This document shows, piece after piece, positions 1-12,000 of a DNA stretch of 64,000 nt. This stretch comes from Stropharia rugosoannulata (lineage: Eukaryota; Basidiomycota; Agaricomycetes; Agaricales; Strophariaceae): NCBI GenBank assembly GCA_028532985.1, contig JANCIK010000002.1:1178001-1242000 (forward strand). The letters run 5' to 3'. The translations under genes were made by a program, and so were the position numbers. Each line of letters opens with the position of its first letter. Within the stretch, counting starts at the first letter, position 1. Under the pieces are notes generated by a model that was given only the letters and a program-made list of their open reading frames with translations, had not been told where the DNA came from and searched no databases.

Positions 1-1610
1 ACTGAGACAGGGCAAGGTAATAGTCATAGAATTGCTGGACTCAAGCACGGTTGCACATCAAACGCGTCAACGTCATCCTTGAGCTTGAGTATCTAGTACA
101 CAGTAGAGCTGTGTAGCGAGCATGCTGATCACATAGAGCGCAAAATTCTGCGTGACAAACGCGAGGCATGGCGGCACGATATACATTCGTCCAGCGCGAC
201 GACCTGCCTGACGACATGCTTCCAAGTAGGCAAGTTTCGGAGTGAGCTGGACGGCGGAGGCAACACCAGAGGTGGCAGACAATGGAAACAATGCAAAGGC
301 GGAGAACAGGCGTGTCGTGTACCTCAGACACTGGGATTAGTGTCAGTAGATGGCTAACGGGAGTGGGCAAGGAGCGACCAGCATGACATGGAGACGAGCA
401 AGTCAAAACAAGGTCCCTCATGTCCAGTATACCCACTGAAAGTTCGTATCTTGCCCACCAGTCTCTATGACGGCCTGTTAACATCGTTTACCTAGGCAAA
501 CTGTCTTCTACACCCCTACTACCATGACAGTTAACGAGGGAGACAAAATTACAGGCTAAGGCGAGGTCGCGAAGTACGTTGTGCCAGATGCTTGTCGAAC
601 CTCATCTTCGCTGTGCTGCGGGGGTAGGCAACAGAGCCGAATAACATGGTCAATGCAGGAGACGTCGGGGGGCAGGTTCTTCTGTTTGAAGAGGTGTCAC
701 AGTAGTTGGTTTGCAGAGGGTCAGGACTCAGGGGGTGGGCTAGTCAAGTATAACAAGAGACGGCTGCAAGCATGAGAGGATCATAGCAAAGTGGATGAGG
801 CAGGCAGCAGTGGGCGTGGCTGATCTGGACAGCAGGACAGGGGAAATGGGGCGACACTGCATAGAGGACAATGGGGAACAACGGGGACGGATGGAGGCAG
901 GTGAAGAGTGTTTGTGTATGTGTCCAGACTCCAAGCCTAGGTCAAGCGATGAATAAAAAGTGTACGAAAACAGAAGGCAAAAGTAGGGAGATCTTACAGT
1001 CAGCACCCGAAACCAAAAAATCGCGAAAAACGCGTACATCTCTCCCCAGAACGGCAGAAAGCGCGTCGGTATTCGCGCGTGTCCATGAGCATCAGATATG
1101 TCCATTCACCTCAAGGAAGAGGCGCGCGGGATGTGAGAGCTGTTGACTGGCACGCAGGACGGCCGGGGTGGAGACAGGCGGGCACCGTTATGGGATAGGG
1201 GTGTGCAAGGTGTTTGGCAGAGTGTCACGTACAGGCGTCTCGATGGCGGGGTAAGGCTAGGTGCGCAGGCGGGCGGTTGTGTCATCGTGGTTCGTCCAAA
1301 CGGTAACAGAGGCAACGGCGGCAGCTGTTCATGTTGTCCGGAATCTCCGGCCCGCCTCTCCGCCATGTCCGAAGGGCGTCGGGATGGGGGCGGGAGACAG
1401 GCAGGTGCACGCAGGGGCCCGGAGTTGATATGATGATATCTACTCTACTCACAAGCGTAGCTCATCCCATCCGCGGCTCCGTTCATTTGCTACCATGGTC
1501 ATTGGTAACTACTCCATGCTCACATAGCACCTCGCCTGCCCGTGTCGGCCCTTCTCACCAACTCAGCCCGCTGTCCCGCCAACTCCACACCTCACTGCGT
1601 CCACCATGAC

Positions 1611-1728
1611 ACTTCTCGCCCGAGGTTATCAATGCATGCCGCAGCTCGACAGTGTTCCAGATACTCAAGGACAAGCCTGACACGCTCGCCGCATAGCGCA
1701 CTTCCAGGCTGTGCTCAAGGAATGCAGT
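1611..1728 (+). pseudogene. Spacer relic with SPEV/STVFQ-LKDKP motif, copy 1
   Basis: Reading from about 1613 gives a peptide with SPEVI, SSTVFQ and LKDKP followed by a stop at the segment for LAA. The same peptide recurs in the spacers near 8540, 16750, 19740 and 24090. Here it is a short broken fragment. The family was not recognised; see the finding on the co-duplicated relic gene. Confidence 0.4.
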
Positions 1729-3269
1729 GAGTTTTGTTTCTTTTTATCTTGCGTACCGTGCCTCCAGGCTCCTCGCATGCTCCCTTTGTCCTGAATGCTG
1801 GACTTCTGGCCGTCTCTGTTTGCAGCCCCGCTCTTCTACATCTGCTCCATCCACTGCCTCGCTTGCTGCTGGCTCTCCCGCCTCCGGATTACCAACACAT
1901 CCACCGTCTGCCTTGTGGATCTACTTGTCCACGCACTTTGAATTGCTCCGACTCGCGTGCCCTCCATGGGCCCTCAATCTTGTCAAGACCGCAAATACTA
2001 TGCCATCTCTCTCCGTGTTGCTATTCCCTTCTTGTCCACTGCCCTTTGGATCCCCAATGCACATATGAATATTACATATATACAATACAGGTCATCTACC
2101 GCTCTTAGCTCAGCAGGCCGGATTGGATCGACCTTTCGCAGGATCGACCTTTTGCAGTTGTCCTTCCACCATACCCACTGGCGGGTGGTACACATTTTAT
2201 GCACGCACTCTTCCCCTGCGTTTATGCTATTGGCAGCATGTCTGGATGCTGACTGCTCTTCATACCTTTGCACAACATAATGATAGGGCGCAACACCTTG
2301 CCTTACCGCCAATACACCATCCATATTCGACATTTACAAAACTCAAGATCGTTAACGCTGTACTAAGTAAGTCATGCTTTTGTTCTATTTCATTTTTACT
2401 AACTTCTTCTCGTTTTAAGTGACACTGTTGCGCACTGCGAGCTCCCAACATTAGTTTCTGTGAACAAATTAATTCACCCGCTCGCTCCAGCGTCCGCTAG
2501 TATGCTATTCCAAATGTAAAAGGTGCGGTACTCATTCCTTCGGATCCTTCTTTGACTGACCATATCCGACGATTATATCGATGACCGTACGCGGAAGTGT
2601 CGTCCCGGACCTGCATGCGGATATAGATTCGGCGGGAGGCAAGTACACGCGTCGTGGAGGGGGTTGGGCTGACGACGCGATGCACAGATGGGATGGAGAA
2701 CATCTACGAGAATGCGAGGAACCGAATGCGGCCAAACTATTGAATGGAACCTACGGATGAACGGGAAGAGTGGATGGGTGATCCGTAACGCGTCGGCGAC
2801 CTCATATATGTTTATTGGGTGGGCAGGGTGCTGAGCTGCAGCTGGTGGAGGACAGGGTAGGGGTACCCAGAGTCTGGGAAATGTCATTGTTGATGTGGGG
2901 ATGCAAGATATTGGACAGATGTTCAGTTGGGTAGCTGTCTGAATTGTCTCATCATCGTGGTGTCTGCAAAACAGTGTCATCCGAGCGAACGGCGCGCCCT
3001 TCCATTGCTGTCCGGGTGAGCCGGTCCGCGCTCGCGTTTACCCATCTGCTTTCAAATTTCAACATCCAACGTTCAATGTTCTACACCCACCCGTGTATTT
3101 GCATAGACGACCTCATCGTAAGAAAAGAAAAGAAATTGTTTGCTTAGACCGTGTTCTGTACACACAAATCCCAAGACATGTCCAAAAGCCAGCTTCACAA
3201 GGACAAACTATCCGTAAGTCCTTGCTTAAGGCGCGTCTGCACGCCTGAGCTCCATACGGGCCCAGGGAA

Positions 3270-3830
3270 AAATGCGGGTTATGTGCGGGTTGTGCTTGTT
3301 TGTGCTGGTTAAGCGAGCCTCGCACATGCCAATGTGCTTGTTAAGCGAGAAATGTGCTTGTTAAGCGAGACGCGCACGCGCCTTTGTGCGGGTTGCGTGC
3401 TGGCTGATCAAGTACTTGTGCGGGTATGTGCTGGTCGCATGCGGGTTGTAAGCTGACTTGTGCGGGTCATGCACCGATTGTAGATGTATTTCATGCACCG
3501 GGAGTGTCATTGCATCTGCGGGCCGTGTATTCTCATGTGAGCCAATTGCGATTGATGAGCGAACACTAGACATACGCAAAGCGTGCGGGTTATGTACTTG
3601 TAGGTGTGCTTATGTGTCCGGGTTCTTGTGCTTTCATGTGCGGGTTTGTGTGCTTGCATGCGCAGGTTCTTGTGTTTGTGCATGCGGGTTCTTGTGCTTG
3701 CGTGTGCGGGTTATGTGCCTGCGCGTGCGGGCTATGTGCTTGCATGTGCGGGTTCTTTTGCTTGCGCGTACGTGTGCTTGTACTTGTGTGTGCGGGCTAT
3801 GTGCTTGCCCGTGCGGGTTCTTGGGCTCTA
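3270..3830 (+). repeat. Left subterminal minisatellite of the element
   Basis: A degenerate array of units about 15-20 bases long built from TGTGCGGGTT, ATGTGCTTG and TGTGCTGGTT. Because the repeat lacks stop codons in several frames it produces long cysteine-rich open frames on both strands; these are artefacts of the repeat, not genes. Between this array and the next (3840-4310) and from 4600 to 5100 the element interior is unique sequence without a recognisable gene. Confidence 0.8.
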
Positions 3831-4315
3831 TACACTCATACTTCATACGTTATTGGCCATGTATAGTGTACTTGTTCTGTGCATACATGTGCATGTAGCT
3901 TCGTTGTACACCCATAATGCATTTATATTTTCCTATCTACAGTGTGCAAGAAATGTACGGGTAACACATATGCGTAGAGTACATGATGGAATATATAGCC
4001 ATAGCCAAGAACAGAAACTAACTACTGTACAGCTCTTTCTTTTGTCTTATTCTAACTTACTTCAAGTTCATCGTCATCGTCTCCAGTACGGTCACCAGTG
4101 TTCCAGCATTAAGCGTACGGATACCAATACTGATGGTCACCTGCATCGAGACCCCATTGGTGATTACCAGCTACACCCGCCCGCTCGGATACCTCAAACA
4201 TTTCTTGTTCAAGGCAATCGATACACTCCATGTCGACGTCGACAGTTGACAGTGCTCTATTGGCGCTTGATTTGCACAGAAACTACGAAGAATGTGCTTG
4301 TATAAACACTTCAAG

Positions 4316-4590
4316 TACGTGCGTGGTGCGGTCAATGTGCTTGCTACATGCTGGCAGCTGTATGTACGCGCGCTATGTGCAGGTTATGTACAAGCGTGTA
4401 CGGGTTGCGTGCGGGTGCGTGCTTGCCATGTGCTGGTGTGTGCTTGTCTTGTGCTGGTATGTGCTTGTGATGTGCGGGTGTGTGCTTGTCATGCGCGGGT
4501 GCGTGCTTGCCTGTGCTTGTTTTGTGCGGGTATGTGCTGGGCGCCAAGTCAATATGTGCTTGCCATGTACGGGTCGTGCGGGTAAGCGTG
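4316..4590 (+). repeat. Internal minisatellite array of the element
   Basis: A second block of the same TGTGCTTG / TGTGCGGG units, in the same orientation as the left array. A short reverse-oriented block follows at about 5124-5200 (AACCAGCACA units), forming the right end of the element. Confidence 0.75.
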
Positions 4591-5812
4591 ACATGATCAA
4601 GTACATCATACTACAAACACACACATGGAACTTCAAAGACTGTTTATCTCTGGCTCATAGATACTGCCTAGTCTATAAATTGACGCCAGACGTTCATGTT
4701 GTCTCTATTGGCGACGCGTTTATATTTGATGCCTGGATTATTGAGGCATTGTTTAAGCCTCATTCACGTCACTTTTGCTCATCTTTGTTTATTATATACC
4801 TTTTAGAGTTATTTATAAGACTTACAAGTATATATCTGGTCATGACAGATATGTTGTCTGTACAGTTTACAAAGTTGGGTGCTCGTACAACTAGTGTTTA
4901 CAATAATAAGCAAAAGTCACACGGTCCTACAAACTTGATTATAGGGCAGAATTTGAGTTAATGATAACAGGGGTTCTCTAATAAATCAGATATTATACAT
5001 GCTGCTATATATAAGGTACTGTATATACATTTCAGAGTAATACTGGTCCCATACAGAAGAGCTGTGAGGTGAATGAGCGAGTCCGTAACTTACTTGTGAC
5101 CAACCTGTGACACATATCTCCCACAACCCGCACGCGCGACCAGCACACTGCCAAGACAACCAGCACAACCAGCACAAACCAGCACAGACAAGCACATTTT
5201 CCTGTGCCTGCTCCATACATCCATCGGGGGATCTGGTCAGGAACTTAATGAGTCTACATAATGTCTCCAATATACGTTTGAACTGCTGGGCAGAGCGATG
5301 CAGCGGGGCTAAAATCATGTCCTATGTCCTACAAAGACTCTAATAAGGCGTATAACAAGATGAAAGGGTCGACGCAGTGCACGGCACCCCAAAGTAGCTC
5401 GTGTTAATCACGGACTTGCATGCGGCCTGCTGGTAGGCCTGCAGGTAGCATAGCCTCTGATCCAAAAATAACAATGAGCAAAACAACTAAATAACTATGC
5501 CTCGAACACGGCATATCAGCATTATCACATTGCACGAAAAAGAATGGTTTCTTTCCACGATATGAATTCTCAAAATGCGAGAACTCAGACGTCCAACTGA
5601 AACTAGGTATTTGAGCATCCGACCTCCCGCGACAGCATCCAAATTTATCTGGCACGTCTCGGCTGACACCCAGCGCACAGCATCTATCAATAGAAAGACC
5701 GCATGGCAAGAAGTACTTAAAGCAACTTAACCCACGATCGCAACAGTTGCACGTTGCGCCCGTCTCTTCAGAAACTCAGACAGACACTTCCAACCATCCT
5801 CTGTGATATTCG

Positions 5813-8151
5813 ATGACTTCCGCAGGCTCCCGACTGCCAGGTCCAGGTGAGTAAATCGAATTATACTGCGTTTATCATCTGACAGACGTTCGCGAATAGA
5901 ATCTCCAAGTCCCTTTCACCGTGACACGGAAACGGAATCAGCAGGTGAGATTGCCCTGCGTCTCACGAAAGATCGCAATATACTAAAGCTGAGAAATACA
6001 TGTAGATGTCAACGGGTACGGAGAGGCTCTGTTGGGGAGCCTCGTTCGATTCTTCCAGCCTTCGACTCCAAGTGAGTATGCTATCTCGGTGCCGTGTCCT
6101 AAATGTATTAGATGGAGCGCTTACATATGTCTTGAATGCAGGTTCGGATATTACACGCTTGCGCATATCTGCCGAGGGTCAACAGCTCCTGAAGACGCTT
6201 AGAAATTTCGTCAACCTAGTGGTTAATGCCGGATTAGACAATGCAATTGAAGGCACGTCCCTATTTTCTCTGGAGCTGACATGTCGACTGATCTTCACTA
6301 TCAGACGTTGCTCCGTCACATGTCGAGGAACATTTTCATGAAGACCAGCGTGAGTAAATTTGCTATTTAAATATTGGTTGCTTCTAACACAAATATCTTC
6401 AGCTAATGAGACTCTCCTGGCGCCGGAATCACTCTCGGCTGAAGATGAATTTTCCCTTTTGTCCAATTTGGCTGATCTGTATCCACGACCTCCATATGGT
6501 GCGTTGTTAGCCTTCTATATATTTACTATAATTAAACGTTGTTGCTTCAGAACTTCCCAGAGAGATAATCGACGCAGTCAACGATCGTGTATTCAACAGA
6601 ATGCCAATCCGCCTGATTAGCTTTGACAGAAATGGAAACAATTGCACTCTAGTTGAACGCAGTGAACTGGTTAAGATTATTCTTGCGCGTATAAAGGCTG
6701 ACTATCCATCGGAACATAAACTTGAACTAGGAATAAAATTGTCTTATGATAGCGTATCCTATTTTACCTATGAGTACTGCAAGTACGCCATCCTCTCGCA
6801 CACCTGGATGAGCAGGACGCCCGGAGACATCCTTTTTCATGACTGGGCCAACCGCGCACTCCCCTATAACACCCGTGGAAATGACAAGATCACCAACTTC
6901 TGCTCAGTGGCCGGACGCAAGCACAGCGTGCGATTTGGCTGGATGGATACTGTCTGTATAAACAAAGAGAGTAGCGCTGAACTGGACGAGTCCATTCGGT
7001 CAATGTACAAATGGTACGAAAAGGCCGAAGTCTGCATTGCTTACCTTGCCGATATACTGGAGTTTGCGGAGATCCCAAAGGATACCTGGTTCACACGAGG
7101 CTGGACGCTGCAGGAATTGATGGCGAACACAAAAATTTATTTCTATAACCGTCACTGGGCGGAGCTTCACCCTGGCCCAGACTTTACAGAACACTTAAAC
7201 AATCCTGAGTTCCGTCCATCATATCCAGGTCGAAGGGCTATGCTGCCACAGATGCAGTATCAAATATTTATTGCAACATCTATTACACCCGCTGAGGTGG
7301 CCCCTAGTTTCGGTTCCGTCAGGATCCTGACTATCTCCAGAATTATGGAGCTGGCGGCAAGGCGCAATGTGACCCGTGCGGAAGATCACATCTACTCCTT
7401 GATGGGTCTGCTTGATGTTAGCATTCCTATTGCATATGGTGAAGGGCCCGAGAAGGCATTAACACGAATGGTTCGTGAAATTATGCTCTCCCGGCCGTAT
7501 TTTCTGGATCTCTTCAACCACACCAACGGAAATTCTATTTTGCCAGAAAAAATCACTGACTACATTGGACATGGCAAGATGGCTCAAATCTATATTACAC
7601 CAAAAACCCCACTAGTGCTGTCCCATTTGGGCGTCCACGCAACATTGATTGCGATCCCACTATTCAACAAAGATTTATATCCGGACTTCCCTGCCAATAA
7701 TTCTATGGGTTCTATATTTTTCGGGCGTAATTCCTATTCTCCACTGGACACTGGCAATGCGTCAACTGAGTGGATTTCACGCCTTGATCTCCTACTCAGT
7801 GCACAGGGCATAAAGTTGGATGACGAAAACGACGCTCCTTTTTATTTTCTTGCAATACTTGGATCGGAAATTGATCAAGACCACGATACTCTCCGTATAT
7901 CAGTTGGCGACAATGTCGGGATACGTGTGTTCTCTGATTCGCCTCATCCCATCAATGAAACTGTCGGGATATCCTTTACAGATATAAAGCCCTCTGATCC
8001 ATTATTTTTCAACAAGTACTCCGGTCTTGAAGGGCCAGTGCGGATAAGTCTCTCTTACAGCGGGCCCAATGTATCGGATGACGTACTTACACTTACCACA
8101 GCAGAAGCAAAGAAGATGGGTTTCAAAGTGATATCAGCTTATTTCCATTGA
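5813..8151 (+). CDS. HET-domain protein, paralog 1 (665 aa, 7 exons)
   Basis: Exons read as 5813-5846, 5900-5944, 6006-6071, 6142-6252, 6305-6349, 6403-6498 and 6551-8151; every junction is phase 1 and frames join exactly. The intron at 6253-6304 uses a GC donor. Proteins with a HET domain act in fungal non-self recognition and trigger cell death on heterokaryon formation; that role is inferred from the family. The HET core lies at about residues 211-325: YAILSHTW near 211, GWMDTVCIN near 262, WFTRGWTLQEL near 312, then IYSLMGLLDVSIPIAYGEG further on. The N-terminal 150 residues come from six tiny exons and end in LPREIIDAVNDRVF, which resembles the first helix of an F-box. The C-terminal 250 residues match nothing I recognise. 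A shorter start at 6601 (516 aa) is possible, but exon phase is conserved in all four paralogs, favouring the long form. Confidence 0.85.
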
Positions 8152-8419
8152 AGGATGGTACATTTTGGGTTAGTTAAAAACATGTGCTTGTTATAATACC
8201 GGAGGCATTCAATATTAAGTCATTATCATAATTTCAGCCATGACGAAGGGATTGATAACAAGGGTAAGTCATAGTCATATTTTCAGACCACCACGACAGC
8301 ACTATGAGCGTTTCGAAAGTGCGGGAATTGCGCCCCTCCCGTGATATGGTCCCGTCAGAATGTTCCTGCCTGCCTACCTCGTCTGACACCGGCCAGGGCA
8401 TACTTCGCGCCCGTCCCAC

Positions 8420-8670
8420 TTGCGCAGCCCAACTCTCGCCCTTGTTAATCGCACGGTATCCTCACGGCAGGTACAACCATCCCACCATCTTAGCCAGCTG
8501 TCCCGAAAACTCGACGCCTCGCCGCCCCCACCGTGGCAGTTCTCAATCTCGCCCGAGGTAGTCAACGTGCTGCGCACCTCGACGATGTTCCAGATGCTCA
8601 AGAATAAACCCACTGCACTTGCTGCAATAGCGCGCTTTGCGGCGGTGCTTGAGGAAAGCTACTGCAAGCA
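8420..8670 (+). pseudogene. Spacer relic with SPEV/STMFQ-LKNKP motif, copy 2
   Basis: This open segment downstream of HET-1 encodes a peptide with SPEVVNVLRTSTMFQMLKNKP and then a run of small residues (about AAIARFAAVLEES). It is the best preserved of five copies together with the one at 16621. It looks like one exon of a small multi-exon gene whose ends I cannot define; a second conserved segment lies at about 8951-9040. Whether it is expressed is unknown. Confidence 0.45.
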
Positions 8671-8950
8671 TTGGTGTGTTTTTTTCGTTTCCATTTTCGG
8701 TCATGTCGAGCTTATATATATTGTACTTTTCACATGTATGTATGTATCTCTTTCGTTTGTTTCGTTTTACTTTGGATAACTCTGTACTACCTGCGTGTAC
8801 TGTGCTCCTCCATCCCGAATACTGAAACACGACTCATCTGCCTCCGTTTGCTGCAACCTTTCTTTTATTTTTATTGTGACCTCGGCCCTTGCACGTTGGC
8901 CTGCTTTACCACGTCCACCTTGCCTCTCGCACAGCTCAGTGCAGCTTAGC

Positions 8951-9040
8951 TTAACAAGGACCTGCGCGACGTCATTTGCGACCTTTCCCAGGCCTTCCAG
9001 GCCGCAGTGCTAGGTCTGACCGACACAGTGAGGTCAAGAG
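8951..9040 (+). pseudogene. Second conserved spacer segment (possible exon), copy A
   Basis: After a possible acceptor (TTAG) the frame reads LNKDLRDVICDLSQAFQAA and continues to LTDTVRSRVAV. The equivalent in unit B at about 17091-17180 is nearly the same. Because amino-acid sequence stays open and similar in both copies, it may be a downstream exon of the same relic gene as 8420-8670. Confidence 0.3.
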
Positions 9041-12000
9041 TCGCAGTAAGAAGTCAGAGTTGAAGGGGACGGACAGAACAGTGTGCTATGCAGGTAGGCA
9101 GCACTGATGAATAGACCTGCATGTTTTTCGGATGTATGCAGCTGATGTGCGCGCAACACTGCGTCTGTTGGATCACTCACGAAGTGAAGGGCAGGCACCG
9201 GAGCGTTCATATCAGGAACGTGGATGACAGATGTAGCGCATGGAAACCAATTTTATTTTGCCTATAGAAACTCATGCAAGAACTACACATGACTCCCATG
9301 TTTGTCCCAGGCCTGAGCAGATATCCCTTGTATATTCTCTCACACGATCTCAAAATTCCGCACGGCATCATTCCTTTCAGGACATTTACCCAACGTAGCC
9401 TAACACCGTTGCGCATATACATAGCACGGTCTTCTGAGGACGTTCGAAAAATCAAGCATGGAAGGCCTAGACGATGGGCATGACAATAATGTGGTTGGAC
9501 CGGGGCACGCCAAGGATGCACAGGTCGGGGGTCAGACTGAAGACTGGGGCCAGGGGCAGTTGGAGGTTGAGGTGGGTGGGTTAATGACGCCTAGACCGAG
9601 GTAGGTTGGAGGTTAAATGAAACTTGAAAGGAGAGGGCAGCCGGCTGATGGTCAGGAGAAATTAAACCAGATAAATATGACGGACGTAGGCATGCGTGCA
9701 GCGTGAGGTGGAGACTCGAGAGCGGGCAAGTGGACCAATATGCGACAAGGGGAGCTGCAGACTCGGAGCGGGAGAGATGTCGAACTTATCGGGGGGACGT
9801 GCTACTGCGAGGGAGCAACAGCTAGCGGCAAACAGATGTGAGAGCATTCTACTAGATAGGCTGCAGAAGGGCGGGTAGGGGCGGGTAGGGACATGTTGAG
9901 CCCTTCAGTGAGTGTGCATGAGCTATTGGAAAGATCAGGCCAAACGGGGGAGGGAGGTAAGGACTCGGTAGAATTAGGTATGTTCGGGTTGATCGGAGTG
10001 GCGGGCGACGTAGGGGGGAAGAAAGGGGGCCTGGAGACGTGCGAGAGTGAGCCAAGAACCGACGTTGTGACTGATGAGAGCGGACAGTCGGCGAACCAAT
10101 GAGGTACATTCTGTAATGCAGGACAAAGCAAGCAGACTGAGCGAGACGCCTGACCTGGTCAGCGCGGTGAGCGGGAAACGCGCAAAGCTGCAGGTAGTGA
10201 ATAAGCAGGACAAGTAGAACATGAATGGAAAGTTAACAAGAGCAGTACAGAGGGGCACGCCAAAATGGCGGCCGGGAAGTGTATGCAGATGGGTCCACAC
10301 GAAGATATGATATGTCCAGCTAGGGCAACTTATGAATGGCGTTATGCAATAAATAAGAGCAACGTGAGCAATGAAAACGCAATCAAGGAGTGAAAAGTAG
10401 AGCAAGACTCGTAGTGGGCAAACGAAGGGTCGGTTGTGTTGCGGTTATGCTCATTCTATTGCTCTTTTTATGACCACTCGTTTGTTTTGGGGTACGAGAT
10501 ATCGAGAAGCCAGACGAGGGCAATCGAGCAGAAACTGAGACAGGGCACTATAATAAACATAGTGCTGCTGTACTCGAGTACATTTGCATGCACGCCAAGC
10601 GCGTCGGGGTCACTAGTTGAACACAACGAGAGACAAATTCTACCATGAGAGGGTCATAGCAAAGTGGATAAGGCAGGTTATAGTGGTCGCAGCTGATCTG
10701 GAGAGCAGGACAGGAGAATGGGGGCGGCACTGGAGAGAGGACAATGGCGAACAACGGGGAAGTGTTTGCACAGGCGAATGTTACATTGGTGGGGGCAGGC
10801 GGTGGACTGAGGAAGGCGAGGAGTGTACGTATATGCGTCCAAGTCTAAATAGAAAGTGTAAGAAAACACAAGGCAAAAGCAGGGAAGATCTTACAGTCAA
10901 CACCCAAAACCAAAAAATGCCCGAAAAACGCGTACAGCTCTCATCAGAATGGCAGAAAGCGCGTTGGTATCCAGGCGTGTCGTTGAGGATCAGGGATATC
11001 CATTTGCCTCGAAGAAGAGCCTACACGGAAAGAGCGGCGCGCGAGATGGGAGGGGTGTTAACTGGTACGTGGGACGAGCGTGCTGGGGCTAGGTGGGCAC
11101 CGTTCTGGGACGGGGGTGGGCAAAGTGCCGGGCAGAGAGTCAGGTGCAGGCGTCTCGATGGCGGTGTAAGGCTGGGCGCGCAGGCAGGGTTGTGCCATCG
11201 TGGTTCGTGCAAACGGTAGCATCTCAATGGCAGTGGCTGTTGTTCATGTCATCCGGAATTGCCGGCCCGTTTGGCCGCGATGTCTGAAGGCCGGCCAGCG
11301 GGATGGGGGCGGGAGACAGGGGAGCGGATGTGGCAGGGGGGAGGCAAATGTGCGAGGGCAATGACCGAGGCCTGCAGTTGATCCCTATTCAAGAGCGCGA
11401 GCATCAGGTGAAGGGCCGCGATGCGTGAGGTCAGCGGGATACAAGGGAGGTGGCAGGCGCATGGGTGTGACAGGCGAGGCAATGGGTAGCGACATGATAT
11501 CATGGAGAGGGAACGGCAGAACGCAGGGCGAGATCAGGCGGCAACAACGTTGGGTGGGCGCCCGGGGTACGGCATTGCTGATTGAAGATGGTCTGGACGA
11601 GCGTGGCCTTGGTCATGAGTTGGAAGTAGTGCCAGTGGACAGAGAAGGAAGTTCGCGCATTCAACCTCTGTTCGGACTCAAGCCGCTCCGTTCACATGTT
11701 ACCATAACTAACTGCTAGAGGAGTGCAGTGCGTTCTGTTTCCTTTTCGTTCATCCCTCTGTCCTGAATGCTGGACTGCTGACCGTCTCCGTTTGCGGCTC
11801 TGCTCTTTTACGTCCGCTCCGTCCGCCGCCTCTTGTGCTGCTGGCTCTCCCGCCTCCAGCTAACCAATGCATCCACCGTCTGCCATGTGGATCTACCTGT
11901 CCACGCGCCCCGACTCGCATGCCCTCCAGTGTCCACATGCCCTCAATCCATCCATCCATTCCCCTTCATCTCATCTCGACACGTCGATCCACATTCATTC

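Larger units (their letters stand above)
3258..5209. mobile_element. Non-autonomous TIR DNA transposon inserted in unit A
   Basis: A 1952-base insertion relative to units B and C. It is flanked by a perfect 9-base direct repeat, GCTCCATAC, at 3249-3257 and 5210-5218. The ends form an imperfect inverted repeat of about 20 bases: GGGCCCAGGGAAAAATG on the left, and AGGCACAGGAAAATG when the right end is read on the minus strand. Subterminal arrays of a GTGCGGGTT / TGTGCTTG / TGTGCTGG repeat run inward from both ends in opposite orientation. Unit B at about 13430 reads straight through the empty site with a single copy of the target. No transposase is encoded. A 9-base duplication suggests a MULE-like element, while the CAGGG-type end also resembles hAT, so superfamily assignment is left open. 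Confidence 0.75.
1..10534. repeat. Tandem segmental duplication, unit A
   Basis: This is the first of three direct copies of an 8-10 kb block containing one HET gene and its spacers. The opening bases of the window (gagacagggca near position 4) recur at about 10535 and 18635, which is how the unit borders were set; the true break point is arbitrary. Matching blocks are 781-1440 with 10650-11320 and 18755-19440, 2490-3000 with 12510-13220 and 20040-20600, 5210-8151 with 13430-16326 and 20750-23622, and 8152-10534 with 16327-18634. Unit A is longer than B mainly because of the inserted element at 3258-5209. No gene other than HET-1 is supported in it; 1-5812 and 8152-10534 contain only spacer and relics. 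Confidence 0.85.

Noticed and set aside
3270..3830. Possible CRISPR array
   Set aside because: The repeats are degenerate, contiguous and without regular spacers, and the genome is eukaryotic.
3604..4961. Long cysteine-rich open frames (up to about 240 codons) in the first 5 kb
   Set aside because: They are translations of the GTGCGGGTT/TGTGCTTG minisatellite and appear in several frames and on both strands; no start context, introns or family support.
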